A stretch of DNA of 54,388 nt from Alphaproteobacteria bacterium (GTDB lineage: Bacteria > Pseudomonadota > Alphaproteobacteria > Sphingomonadales > Sphingomonadaceae), in assembly GCA_003241875.1 (NCBI GenBank), contig QBLU01000029.1, positions 1 to 54,388 on the forward strand. The letters run 5' to 3'. The position numbers and the translations under genes were made by a program. The notes beneath the pieces are model-generated. The model searched no databases and had not been told where the DNA came from. It saw only the letters and a list, made by a program, of their open reading frames with translations. Shown one piece after another: positions 1 to 8,139 of this stretch; the stretch's first letter is position 1, and each line of letters begins with the position of its first letter.

Positions 1-312
1 ACCGCCACCGGGATAACCACCGCCGCCGGGATAGCCGCCGCCACCGCCGCCGCGCTGCACGACATCGAAAAAGGCGCGGCAGCCGTTCTGCACGAACACC
101 ATACGCCGGTCCCAGCGCCAGTCATTGCCCTGGCAGCGGCCGCCGATGACCTGCGAAATCCGCACGTCGGCGGCATCGCCGATGGCGCAGCTCGCGGGGC
201 GATAATTCTGCGATTCGCACTTGATGCGGTTGGCATATTGCGCCGCCGCGGGGCTGGCGACGCCGAGCGTGGCGAGCAGCGCCGCCGCCCCGGCGAGCAG
301 GATCTTCAACAT
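1..312 (-). CDS. DUF3011 domain secreted protein (3' end beyond window)
   Basis: The gene starts at ATG 312 and reads 104 codons to the window edge without a stop, so its C-terminus is missing. A good ribosome site (AAAGGGGAG) lies just upstream. The first 23 residues form a signal peptide ending in PAAAQ. The mature part carries IKCES near residue 30, WRWDRRMVFV near 68 and NGCRAFF near 80, the cysteine/tryptophan pattern of DUF3011 proteins. The visible end is a low-complexity tail of glycine runs with Tyr-Pro (GGYPGG units), probably a flexible extracytoplasmic region. DUF3011 proteins are exported and of unknown function. The family call is fairly sure; the role is not known. Confidence 0.75.
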   Translation of the reverse strand, partial: MLKILLAGAAALLATLGVASPAAAQYANRIKCESQNYRPASCAIGDAADVRISQVIGGRCQGNDWRWDRRMVFVQNGCRAFFDVVQRGGGGGGYPGGGGYPGGG

Positions 313-375
313 GGCAAACTCCCCTTTGTCATTACCGCGACAATCTGACCGGTTCGTCGTCGCGAGTCGAGGCCG

Positions 376-1191
376 TTACGAGATCGCGACGCCCGCGGCG
401 CCCGCCGTCTCGACGGTGAACTGCCAGGCGATCCGCCCCGATCGCGCCCCGCGCCCGGCTGCCCAGGTCAGCGCCGCCTGCGGGTCGAATGCCAGGCCAA
501 AGGCGCGGGCGTAGTTTTCGCAGATGGCGAGGTAGGTCGGCTGGTCGCAGGCGTGGAAGCCCAGCCGCAGCCCGAAGCGGTCGGCGAGCGCCAGCCGGTC
601 GTCGGCGACATCGCGTGGGTTGATCGCGTCGACGTCGTTTTCGGCCATCGACCGCGGCACCAGGTTGCGGCGGTTCGACGTCACCACCAGCCGCAGATTG
701 TCGGGTCGCGCCATCACGCCGCCATCGAGCAGCGAGCGCAGCGCATGGACCTCGCCGCCGTCGCCATCGAGCGACAGGTCGTCGAGGAACACCGTGAAGC
801 GGCGCTGCGTATCGGCCAGCCGGGTGAACAGCGCCGGCAGCCCGGCGAGGTCGGGCTGGCCGACCTGGACCAGGGCGACATCGGCGCCATCGGCGACCAG
901 TTGCGCGTGGACGGCGCGGACCAGCGAGCTCTTGCCCATGCCGCGCGCGCCCCACAGCAGGACATCATGTGCCGGCAGCGCGGCGGCGTGGCGGCGGGCG
1001 TTTTCGACGAGTTGCGCACGCTGGGCATCGACGCCGGCATAGAGCGGCAGCGGGTTGCAGCGCGGCGGCCGCACCGTCTCCAGCCCTCGCGGCGTCCAGA
1101 CGAACCACTGGCCCTGGCCGGGATCGGCGCTGGCGGGCGGCGGCGACAGGCGTTCGAGTGCGGCGGCGATGCGGAGCAGGGGGTCGGTCAT
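376..1191 (-). CDS. DUF815 family P-loop ATPase
   Basis: A 271-residue cytoplasmic protein. Walker A is GARGMGKS at residues 81-88, a Walker B-like strand VFLDDLS is at 134-140, and a sensor-like VVTSNRRNL at 169-177. This is the layout of the DUF815 AAA-like ATPases, which sit beside yajC-secDF in many Sphingomonadales. The reading frame stays open upstream, but the ATG at 1191 (MTDPLLRIAAALERL) starts the conserved part and the upstream residues look like intergenic translation. It is divergent from yajC with about 200 bp between them, which holds a perfect 14-bp inverted repeat. The substrate of the ATPase is unknown. Confidence 0.85.
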   Translation of the reverse strand: MTDPLLRIAAALERLSPPPASADPGQGQWFVWTPRGLETVRPPRCNPLPLYAGVDAQRAQLVENARRHAAALPAHDVLLWGARGMGKSSLVRAVHAQLVADGADVALVQVGQPDLAGLPALFTRLADTQRRFTVFLDDLSLDGDGGEVHALRSLLDGGVMARPDNLRLVVTSNRRNLVPRSMAENDVDAINPRDVADDRLALADRFGLRLGFHACDQPTYLAICENYARAFGLAFDPQAALTWAAGRGARSGRIAWQFTVETAGAAGVAIS

Positions 1192-1216
1192 GCCGACGTT
1201 ATATCCGCTTTCGGAT

Positions 1217-1262
1217 GTCGCGGCCACAACGCCTGCAGTTCGGGTGGAGTTGTGGCCGCGAC
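1217..1262. promoter_or_regulatory. 14-bp perfect inverted repeat between divergent DUF815 gene and yajC
   Basis: GTCGCGGCCACAAC at 1217-1230 is repeated exactly in inverse at 1249-1262, with 18 nt between. The dyad centre lies about 48 bp from the DUF815 start codon. It could be an operator for the divergent promoters or a hairpin in the DUF815 leader RNA. No regulator is identified. Confidence 0.45.
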
Positions 1263-1337
1263 GGGGGTGGAACGCGGCGTTCGTCCAGGTGTTGCATGGG
1301 GCTGGCGAATTTGGTCCACCGTTGCGCGCGCGCCGCC

Positions 1338-1362
1338 GACAAGCTAGAGCGCGCAGCTTGTC
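1338..1362. repeat. 8-bp inverted repeat upstream of yajC
   Basis: GACAAGCT at 1338-1345 and AGCTTGTC at 1355-1362 form a perfect dyad with a 9-nt spacer, ending 29 nt before the yajC ATG. A weak promoter-like TTGCGC-N17-TAGAGC overlaps it (1322-1350). It may be an operator or a leader hairpin; nothing decides between these. Confidence 0.3.
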
Positions 1363-1391
1363 CAACCCGGACGCTGCGGAAAGCCATACCG

Positions 1392-1745
1392 ATGTTCGAA
1401 ACCCCGGCCTTTGCCCAGGCGGCTGCAGGCGCCCCCGCCAGCGGCTCCGTCGGCCTGATCGCCTTTGTGCCCTATCTCGCGATTTTCGCGATCTTTTATT
1501 TCCTGATGATCCGCCCGCAGCAAAAACGCGCCAAGGTGCAGCGTGATCTGATCGGCGCCGCGACCAAGGGTGACACCGTCGTCACCGCCGGCGGCGTCGT
1601 CGGCAAGATCGTCCGCGTCATGGATGCCGAAGGCGAAGTCGAGATCGAGATCGCGCCCAACGTCAAGGTGCGGGTCGTCAAGGCCATGCTCGCCGATGTC
1701 CGCAATCCCAAGCTGCCTGCCGCTGCAAACGACGTGAAGGGCTGA
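1392..1745 (+). CDS. yajC: Sec translocon accessory subunit YajC
   Basis: A 117-residue protein with a short periplasmic N-terminus, one membrane segment at about 20-40 and the hallmark RPQQKR directly after it (41-46). A small cytoplasmic domain follows with GDTVVTAGGVVGKI. YajC associates with SecD and SecF in the holotranslocon at the inner membrane and helps protein export. The ATG at 1392 is preceded by GGAAAG and gives the usual family length. secD follows two bases after its stop, so the three genes form one transcription unit. Confidence 0.96.
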   Translation: MFETPAFAQAAAGAPASGSVGLIAFVPYLAIFAIFYFLMIRPQQKRAKVQRDLIGAATKGDTVVTAGGVVGKIVRVMDAEGEVEIEIAPNVKVRVVKAMLADVRNPKLPAAANDVKG

Positions 1746-1747
1746 TC

Positions 1748-3343
1748 TTGCTCGACTTTCCGCCCTGGAAGATCTGGACGATCATCGGCACCATCGTGCT
1801 CGGTTTCCTGTTCGCCGCGCCGAATTTCGTTTCCGAACGCCAGGCCGCCGCAATCCCGTCGTTCCTGCCGCAAAAGCAGTTGAGCCTCGGGCTCGACCTG
1901 CGCGGCGGCTCGCACCTGATGCTGGAGGCGGACACCAACGATGTCCGCAGGGCCAAGCTCGAAAGCCTCGAGGACACCGTCCGCAGCGAATTGCGCCAGG
2001 TCGCCGGCGGCGCCGTCGCCTTTACCGACATGTCGACCGCCGGCGGCCGGCTGAGCCTCGTCATCACCGATCCGAGCCGGCTCGATGCCGCCGTCGAGGC
2101 GCTGCGCAAGGTGACGCGGCCCCTGTCCGGCCTGTCGGGTGGCCGTGATGTCGACGTCAATGTCGTCGACGGCAACAAGATCGTCCTCAACGAAACCGAT
2201 GCCGGGGTCGCCCAGTCGATCGACAATGCCATGGCGCAGGCCGTCGAGGTCATCCGCAAGCGCATCGACGAGCTCGGCACCCGCGAGCCGACCATCGTGC
2301 GCCAGGGCGCCAACCGCATCGTCGTCCAGGTCCCCGGCCTGCAGGACCCGTCGGCATTGAAGGCGCTGCTCGGCAAGACCGCCAAGCTCGAATTCAAGAT
2401 GGTCGACGTGACCGCCGATCCGACCGAAGCCGCCCAGGGCCGCGCCCCTCCCGGCAGCCAGATCCTGCAGCGCGTCGAAGGCGGCATCTCGGTCGTCAAG
2501 CGCCGCGCCATCATCACCGGCGACCAGCTCGTCGACAGCCAGATCACCAGCGACCAGAACGGTGCCCCGGCGGTCAGCTTCCGCTTCGATTCGACCGGTG
2601 GCCGCCGCTTTGCCCAGGCGACGCAGGAAAATGTCGGCAAGCCCTTTGCCATCATCCTCGACAACAAGGTGATCTCGGACCCGCGCATCAACGAACCGAT
2701 CCTCGGCGGTTCGGGCATCATCTCGGGCAGCTACACGACGGCGACGGCCAATGAACTCGCCATCCTGCTGCGCTCGGGCAAGCTGCCGGTCGAACTGAAG
2801 GTCGTCGAGGAACGCACCGTCGGTCCCGACCTCGGCGCCGATTCGATCCGCGCCGGCACGATTGCCGCCATCGTCGCCGTGATCGCCGTGTCGGTCCTGA
2901 TGATCGCCACCTATGGGCGCTTCGGCGTCTATTCGGTCATCGCGCTGGTCATCAACGTCACCCTCATCCTCGGCGTCATGTCGGTCGGCGGCTTCACGCT
3001 GACGTTGCCGGGCATCGCCGGGCTGGTGCTGACCATCGGTGCCGCCGTCGACGCCAACGTGCTGATCAACGAACGCATCCGCGAGGAACAGCGCAAGGGC
3101 AGGGGCGTCATCCCCAGCGTCGAAGTCGGCTTCCGCGACGCGACGCGGACGATCTGGGACGCCAACAGCCTCAACATCATCGTCGCCGTCATCATGTTCG
3201 CCTTCGGCTCGGGCCCGGTGAAGGGCTTTGCCGTCGTGCTGTCGATCGGCATCGCGACATCGGTGTTCACCGCGGTCACCGTCGTCCGCCTGATGGTGTC
3301 GCGCTGGCTGGCCAAGGGCCGACCCGCGGCATTGAGCATCTAG
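1748..3343 (+). CDS. secD: Protein translocase subunit SecD
   Basis: A 531-residue inner-membrane protein. After the first membrane segment comes the periplasmic-domain motif GLDLRGGSH (48-56). The C-terminal half has five membrane segments, including the conserved GAAVDANVLINERIREE stretch of the RND-like channel part. SecDF uses proton motive force to pull exported proteins out of SecYEG on the periplasmic side. The start is TTG at 1748 with AAGGGC seven bases upstream, overlapping the yajC 3' end; no ATG fits better. secF follows 11 bp downstream. Confidence 0.97.
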   Translation: MLDFPPWKIWTIIGTIVLGFLFAAPNFVSERQAAAIPSFLPQKQLSLGLDLRGGSHLMLEADTNDVRRAKLESLEDTVRSELRQVAGGAVAFTDMSTAGGRLSLVITDPSRLDAAVEALRKVTRPLSGLSGGRDVDVNVVDGNKIVLNETDAGVAQSIDNAMAQAVEVIRKRIDELGTREPTIVRQGANRIVVQVPGLQDPSALKALLGKTAKLEFKMVDVTADPTEAAQGRAPPGSQILQRVEGGISVVKRRAIITGDQLVDSQITSDQNGAPAVSFRFDSTGGRRFAQATQENVGKPFAIILDNKVISDPRINEPILGGSGIISGSYTTATANELAILLRSGKLPVELKVVEERTVGPDLGADSIRAGTIAAIVAVIAVSVLMIATYGRFGVYSVIALVINVTLILGVMSVGGFTLTLPGIAGLVLTIGAAVDANVLINERIREEQRKGRGVIPSVEVGFRDATRTIWDANSLNIIVAVIMFAFGSGPVKGFAVVLSIGIATSVFTAVTVVRLMVSRWLAKGRPAALSI

Positions 3344-3354
3344 GACCAACTGAA

Positions 3355-4299
3355 ATGCCGCTGAAACTTGTACCCGACAACACCAACATCGGCTTTGTCC
3401 GCGTCCGCTACATCGCGTTCGCGCTGACGTTGCTGCTGACGCTGGGCTCGCTGGCGCTGCTCGCCACCAAGGGGCTGAACCTCGGCGTCGACTTCAAGGG
3501 CGGGCTGACCATGGAGGTCGAGTTCGCCGCGCCGCCGCCGCTCGACACGCTGCGCGGCAAGGTCGATGCGCTCGGCGTCGGCACCTCGGCGCTGCAGGAA
3601 TTCGGCAACCCAAAGAACATCCTGATCCGGCTGCCCTTGCCCGAAGGCGACCAGTCGGCGGTGCAGAAGGTCGTCGCCAGGGTGCAGGCCGGGCTCAAGG
3701 CCGATTATGGCGACGTCAAGTTCCGGCGCGTGGAATCGGTGTCGGGCAAGGTTTCGGGCGAGCTCATCACCAGCGGCACGCTCGCCGTGCTGGCGTCGAT
3801 GGCGGCGGTGGCGCTGTTCACCTGGTTCCGCTTCGAATGGTTCTTCGGCGTGTCGACGGTGGTGGCGCTGGTCCATGACGTCATCGTCACGCTCGGCTTC
3901 TTTGCACTTACCCAGCTCGAGTTCGACCTGAACGTCGTCGCCGCGGTACTGACGATCATCGGCTATTCGCTCAACGACAAGGTCGTCATCGACGATCGCA
4001 TCCGCGAGAACCTGCGAAAATACCGCACCATGGACATCGGCCCGATCATCGACCTGTCGGTCAACGAGACCCTGCCGCGCACTGTGATGACGTCGGTGAC
4101 GCTGCTCGCGGCGCTGGCCTCGATGCTGCTGCTCGGCCCCGACATCATCTTCGGCTTCACCGCGGCGATGATGCTCGGCATCGTCATCGGCACCTATTCG
4201 TCGGTGTTCGTGTCGTCGTCGCTGCTGATCTCGCTGGGCGTCAAGAGCCGCGCGGCACCCGTAGTCGAAAGCCGGGCCGAGCGCGTCACGAGGCGCTAG
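3355..4299 (+). CDS. secF: Protein translocase subunit SecF
   Basis: A 314-residue partner of SecD. It has an N-terminal membrane segment, the SecF motif GVDFKGG at 44-50, and the signature SLNDKVVIDDRIREN in the membrane half, a close match to the family consensus. It forms the SecDF complex in the inner membrane. The ATG at 3355 has AGGACC about eight bases upstream. It ends the yajC-secD-secF operon; the following 122 bp to the amidohydrolase show no clear terminator. Confidence 0.97.
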   Translation: MPLKLVPDNTNIGFVRVRYIAFALTLLLTLGSLALLATKGLNLGVDFKGGLTMEVEFAAPPPLDTLRGKVDALGVGTSALQEFGNPKNILIRLPLPEGDQSAVQKVVARVQAGLKADYGDVKFRRVESVSGKVSGELITSGTLAVLASMAAVALFTWFRFEWFFGVSTVVALVHDVIVTLGFFALTQLEFDLNVVAAVLTIIGYSLNDKVVIDDRIRENLRKYRTMDIGPIIDLSVNETLPRTVMTSVTLLAALASMLLLGPDIIFGFTAAMMLGIVIGTYSSVFVSSSLLISLGVKSRAAPVVESRAERVTRR

Positions 4300-4421
4300 C
4301 CCCACGGGCGGATACCGCCGAACAACGGTACCGCCGGCTATGGCTGGCCCACGACAATGATGCTGTTGGCGCCGCCGCTGGTCCTGTATCACAGGCGGTC
4401 GTCGAAGCAGGGGTCGGGGCC

Positions 4422-6014
4422 ATGAATTCCAGACGGGCGCTTTTCGGGATGGCATCCGCCTTGGCGGTCGTCATGGCGTCTCCGGCGCTGGCGCAGCCCG
4501 CCGCCGACGTGCTGATCCGGGGCGGCACGATCTATGACGGCTCGGCGAACATGACACCCTATGTCGGTGATGTGGCGATCAGCGGCGACCGGATAACCTA
4601 TGTCGGACCCGGCGGGAGCGTCACCGCCAGGCGCATCATCGAAGCGGCGGGCAAGATCGTCGCGCCGGGCTTCATCGATCCGCACACTCACGCCCAGCAT
4701 TTCCTCGATTCCGCCGATCCGAAACTGCGCCAGACTCCGGCGTGGCTGGCGCAGGGCGCCACGACGGTGTTCATCGGCCTCGATGGCCGCGGTGATCCCA
4801 ATGTCGCGGCGACCTTCGACAAGCTTCGGCAGCAGCGGGTGGGGGTGAACGTCGCCGCCTATGTCGGTTTCGGTACGATCCGCGAGAGCGTGATCGGCGC
4901 GGTTGCGCGGGCGCCCACGGCAGCGGAACTGGAACGGGAAAAGGCGCTGGTCGTGCAGGGCATGTGCGAAGGCGCGCTCGGCCTGTCGTCGGGGCTGTTC
5001 TATGTGCCGCAAAGCTATTCGAAAACCGACGAGGTGATCGCGCTTGCCCGGGAGGCGGGGAAGCTCGGCGGCATCTATGACACCCATACGCGCGATTATT
5101 CCGACTTTACCGTCGGCGCGATCAAGTCCTTCCAGGAAGCGCTCACGATCGGCAAGGAAGCCGGCATTCCGGTCAACCTGACCCATATCAAGATCATCGG
5201 CCCCAAGGTCTGGGGCAAGTCGGTCGAGGTGATCAAGATGGTCGAAGCTGCGCAGGCGGCCGGGCAGAAGGTCACCGCCAGCCAATACCCCTACACCGGC
5301 AACGGGACCAGCATCACGGCGATGTTCGTGTCGAACTGGGCGATGGACGGCGGGCGCGAGGCGCTGCTGAAGCGGCTCGACAACCCAGAGACCTTTGCCC
5401 GGATCAAGGCCGAGATGGCGCAGAATATCGAACGCACCGGCGGTCCGAGCAAATTCCTGTTTCGCGGGCGTGGCGCGCCGCATTCGGGCAAGTTCCTCGA
5501 TGTCGTAGCCAAGGAATGGGGCGTCACACCCGTCGAAGCGTCGCTGCGGATCCTGAAATCGGGTGGCAACCAGTCGATGATCGGCTTCGTCATGGGCGAG
5601 GCCGACATCGCCAACTACATGAAGCAGCCCTGGACCCTGACCGATTCCGACGGGGGGGACGGCCACCCGCGCGAATATGGCACGTTCCCGATGAAGTACC
5701 GCAAGTACGTCGTCGAGGAGAAGGTGATCACCTTGCCCTTCTTCATCCGCAATTCGACGGGCGCGACCGCCGACGCCTTCGGGATCGTGGAACGCGGCTA
5801 TCTGAAGCCGGGCTATTTCGCCGATGTCGTGGTTTTCGACCCCGCCACCTTCCAGCCAAGGAACGATTTCAACAACTATGACGTGCTGGCTGAAGGCGTC
5901 ACCGATCTGTTCGTCAACGGGACCGCTGCAATCGACGCGGGCAAGATGACGGTGGCGCTGTCGGGCGTGCCCTTGCCGCACGTGCCGCCGGCGGGGCGTT
6001 GCCCGACCGGCTGA
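4422..6014 (+). CDS. Exported D-aminoacylase-type amidohydrolase (copy 1)
   Basis: A 530-residue amidohydrolase of the N-acyl-D-amino-acid deacylase group. The N-terminus (SRRALFG, then a hydrophobic stretch ending ALAQ) resembles a Tat signal, so the enzyme probably acts in the periplasm. Metal-ligand motifs are DPHTH (H88, H90), YDTHTRD, NLTHIK, and TDSDGG near the C-terminus. D-aminoacylases normally have a zinc-bridging Cys in GNCG; here that place reads GLDG, with Asp121 instead. It hydrolyses N-acyl or peptide-like amides by family; the actual substrate is unknown. It is convergent with batD (10 bp apart) and has a homologue in the window at 12701. A half-site GGCTATGGC like the LysR dyads lies at 4336-4344. 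Confidence 0.85.
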   Translation: MNSRRALFGMASALAVVMASPALAQPAADVLIRGGTIYDGSANMTPYVGDVAISGDRITYVGPGGSVTARRIIEAAGKIVAPGFIDPHTHAQHFLDSADPKLRQTPAWLAQGATTVFIGLDGRGDPNVAATFDKLRQQRVGVNVAAYVGFGTIRESVIGAVARAPTAAELEREKALVVQGMCEGALGLSSGLFYVPQSYSKTDEVIALAREAGKLGGIYDTHTRDYSDFTVGAIKSFQEALTIGKEAGIPVNLTHIKIIGPKVWGKSVEVIKMVEAAQAAGQKVTASQYPYTGNGTSITAMFVSNWAMDGGREALLKRLDNPETFARIKAEMAQNIERTGGPSKFLFRGRGAPHSGKFLDVVAKEWGVTPVEASLRILKSGGNQSMIGFVMGEADIANYMKQPWTLTDSDGGDGHPREYGTFPMKYRKYVVEEKVITLPFFIRNSTGATADAFGIVERGYLKPGYFADVVVFDPATFQPRNDFNNYDVLAEGVTDLFVNGTAAIDAGKMTVALSGVPLPHVPPAGRCPTG

Positions 6015-6024
6015 TCGACGGGCG

Positions 6025-8139
6025 CTACGGCCCCCAGACCGGCACCAGTTCACGGCGGCGAACCCAGCCGGCGCGGCCGTCGGCGAGCGTGAGGTGCGAC
6101 CAGCCGAGAAAGCCTGCGTCGCGATGGCCGACCGTCCCCGGGGCCAGAACAAGGATCGCGTCGGGTTCGGGCGTTTCAACAGGCAGCGGTCGCAGCGCGA
6201 CCTGCCGCCAGGTGATCGCGGCATCGGGCGCCGCTGAAGCGCCATAGCAGGCGACGCCTGCCCAGCCGATGCCGCCGCCGATCGTGCCGATGCCGGCCGC
6301 GGCGACGCCGAACAGCATTGCGGCGCGGGGTACATGGCCGAAGCCGACCAACAGCAGGGTGCCATAACCGCCGACGACAAGCAGCGCGCCGGCCAGGGCG
6401 ACCCATTGCCAGCCGAGCGGCGGCAACAGCCCGGTCAACTGCCCGCGGCGATCGTTCGGCACCGGAAGGCCGCCCGCAGCACGGCCCGCCACCCCGGCCT
6501 CGCGCGCGGCCAGCGTCCAGAGCGCCGTCGTTTCGGCCGATCGTGGCGCCTGCACCCAGGCGATGCCGGCATGCGCCGCCGCCATCGGCCAGTTGCTGGC
6601 CTCGGCGGCGGCGCGGCCCCGGTTGTACTGGCCGACCCAGTCGAGCGCTGCAGCCGTGCTGCGGCGCGATTGGTCGGCAGCGCCGAGCGGCGCGGGCAGG
6701 CTCGCCAGCACCACAAGCAGCACGGCGGCCATGGGACAGAGATTTGCAGGCGCAAGGATCCGTCGCACCGCAAAGCGCGGTGGCCCACCACGTTCGGCGA
6801 GCGCGGCCCCGGCGCGTGTCGGCCAATCGGCGGGCAACGGCATGTCGACGCCATACAGATGCCGGTCCGCTTCGTCCCACAGCTGCGCCCAATCGGCCTC
6901 GCGGACGATGCCGGGGGTCGGGGCGGCATGACCGACATTCAGCCGGATGCCGGCATCGCGTTGCCAGTCGCGCACCAGCTTGCGGCGCAGCGGTTCATTC
7001 GGCCCGCTCGCCAGGATCGAGAGCGTACGGCGCAGCCGGGCATCGGCGCGGCGTGCTGCTCGATCGGGATCGGTCACCACGGCGCAATGGGTGGCAAGTC
7101 CGAGCCACAGCAGCGCCAGCGTGACGCCGGGCAACAGCAGCATGGTGGACCAGACCCGGCGCGGCAGCGGCGCCCGGGCGTGGCCGACGCCCGTCAGTGC
7201 CGGCGGCAGGCGCGCGTCGGGCGGCGCCGTTTCCGGCTCGGGTGTGTAGGCGGGCTGGCGGCTGCTTGCGGCCCCCGGCTTGATGACCAGCGCCACCGCG
7301 GGGGCGGCGATCGTCCGGTAACGGCCCGCCTGGGGATCGAAGATGGTCATCTCGACAGGCCCCAGGGTGAAGCTGCCGGCCGTGCGCGGCACGATGGTGA
7401 TGCTTTCGGCGACCGAGCGTTCGAACAGGCTGCTGGTGGCGCCCGACTGTCGGGGCTTGCCGACGACATCGAAGGCGCGCGGCAACGGGCGCGACGGGAC
7501 GCCGCCGAACCCCGGCCAGTTGCCGGTGCCCGACAGGGTGACCGTCCAGACCATGGGCTTGCCGACCTCGGGTGATGACTTGTCGAACGTCGAGGCCAGC
7601 ACGAATGCGCCGACCGCGCCGGAGAATGTCGGCGGCGCCGGCGGCAGCGGCCGAATTTTCGGCGTGGCACGGGCGCTTCTGGCCAGCACCGGGCCTATTG
7701 TGGCGATGGTGACGCCGCTGGTTTCATAGGCGCCGGTGACGATCTGCAGTTGCTGGGTGGCGGGCTGGAGGGTGATCGACCCCGGCGCGAGGCTGACGGC
7801 GCGCGTCGTGAAGCCGAGGTCGGCGACCGTGCGGCCGGCGAGCGGCCGCGGCTGGCCGAGCGGCGCGCGGGTCCAGCCTTCGATGACCAGCGGATCGGGT
7901 GTCCAGCCAAGGTCGCCTTCGAGATAGCGGAACAGATCCCAATCGACCTCCCAGACCAGGCCGAGGGTGAAGACTTCGCCGGCCCAGGGCGGACGATCGG
8001 GCAGCACGAAGCGGCCCGAGACAACGCCCGGGGGCGGCGGCGGCACGATTGGCGCCGGATCGGCTGCCGCCGTTGCCGCCGTTGCCGCCGTTGCCGCCGA
8101 CGCGGCCAATGCGATCAGGCTGGCAAGGAGCCGCCTCAC
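6025..8139 (-). CDS. batD: BatD-like protein (oxygen tolerance family)
   Basis: About 704 residues. After a signal peptide rich in Ala/Thr repeats there are Ig-like beta domains (FVLPDRPPWAGEVFTL, then VGKPMVWTVTLSGTGN), a membrane segment near residue 350, and a C-terminal membrane region followed by an SH3-like tail (GWVRRRELVPV). This is the BatD arrangement, with the beta domains outside the membrane. The start is a GTG at 8139 overlapping the batB stop (GTGA); a second GTG at 8142 is equally possible. It is the last gene of the MoxR-Bat operon. Bat proteins work with MoxR AAA+ ATPases in maturing or protecting envelope proteins; the client here is not known. Confidence 0.75.
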   Translation of the reverse strand: MRRLLASLIALAASAATAATAATAAADPAPIVPPPPPGVVSGRFVLPDRPPWAGEVFTLGLVWEVDWDLFRYLEGDLGWTPDPLVIEGWTRAPLGQPRPLAGRTVADLGFTTRAVSLAPGSITLQPATQQLQIVTGAYETSGVTIATIGPVLARSARATPKIRPLPPAPPTFSGAVGAFVLASTFDKSSPEVGKPMVWTVTLSGTGNWPGFGGVPSRPLPRAFDVVGKPRQSGATSSLFERSVAESITIVPRTAGSFTLGPVEMTIFDPQAGRYRTIAAPAVALVIKPGAASSRQPAYTPEPETAPPDARLPPALTGVGHARAPLPRRVWSTMLLLPGVTLALLWLGLATHCAVVTDPDRAARRADARLRRTLSILASGPNEPLRRKLVRDWQRDAGIRLNVGHAAPTPGIVREADWAQLWDEADRHLYGVDMPLPADWPTRAGAALAERGGPPRFAVRRILAPANLCPMAAVLLVVLASLPAPLGAADQSRRSTAAALDWVGQYNRGRAAAEASNWPMAAAHAGIAWVQAPRSAETTALWTLAAREAGVAGRAAGGLPVPNDRRGQLTGLLPPLGWQWVALAGALLVVGGYGTLLLVGFGHVPRAAMLFGVAAAGIGTIGGGIGWAGVACYGASAAPDAAITWRQVALRPLPVETPEPDAILVLAPGTVGHRDAGFLGWSHLTLADGRAGWVRRRELVPVWGP

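Noticed and set aside
4336-4344. GGCTATGGC half-site before the first amidohydrolase as a fourth LysR site
   Set aside because: Only one half of the dyad is present; the other half does not match, so it is not counted as a site.
8049-8111. Ala/Thr codon repeat (GCCGCCGTT units) at the BatD leader as a regulatory repeat
   Set aside because: It encodes a normal Ala-rich signal peptide core; no sign of a regulatory role.
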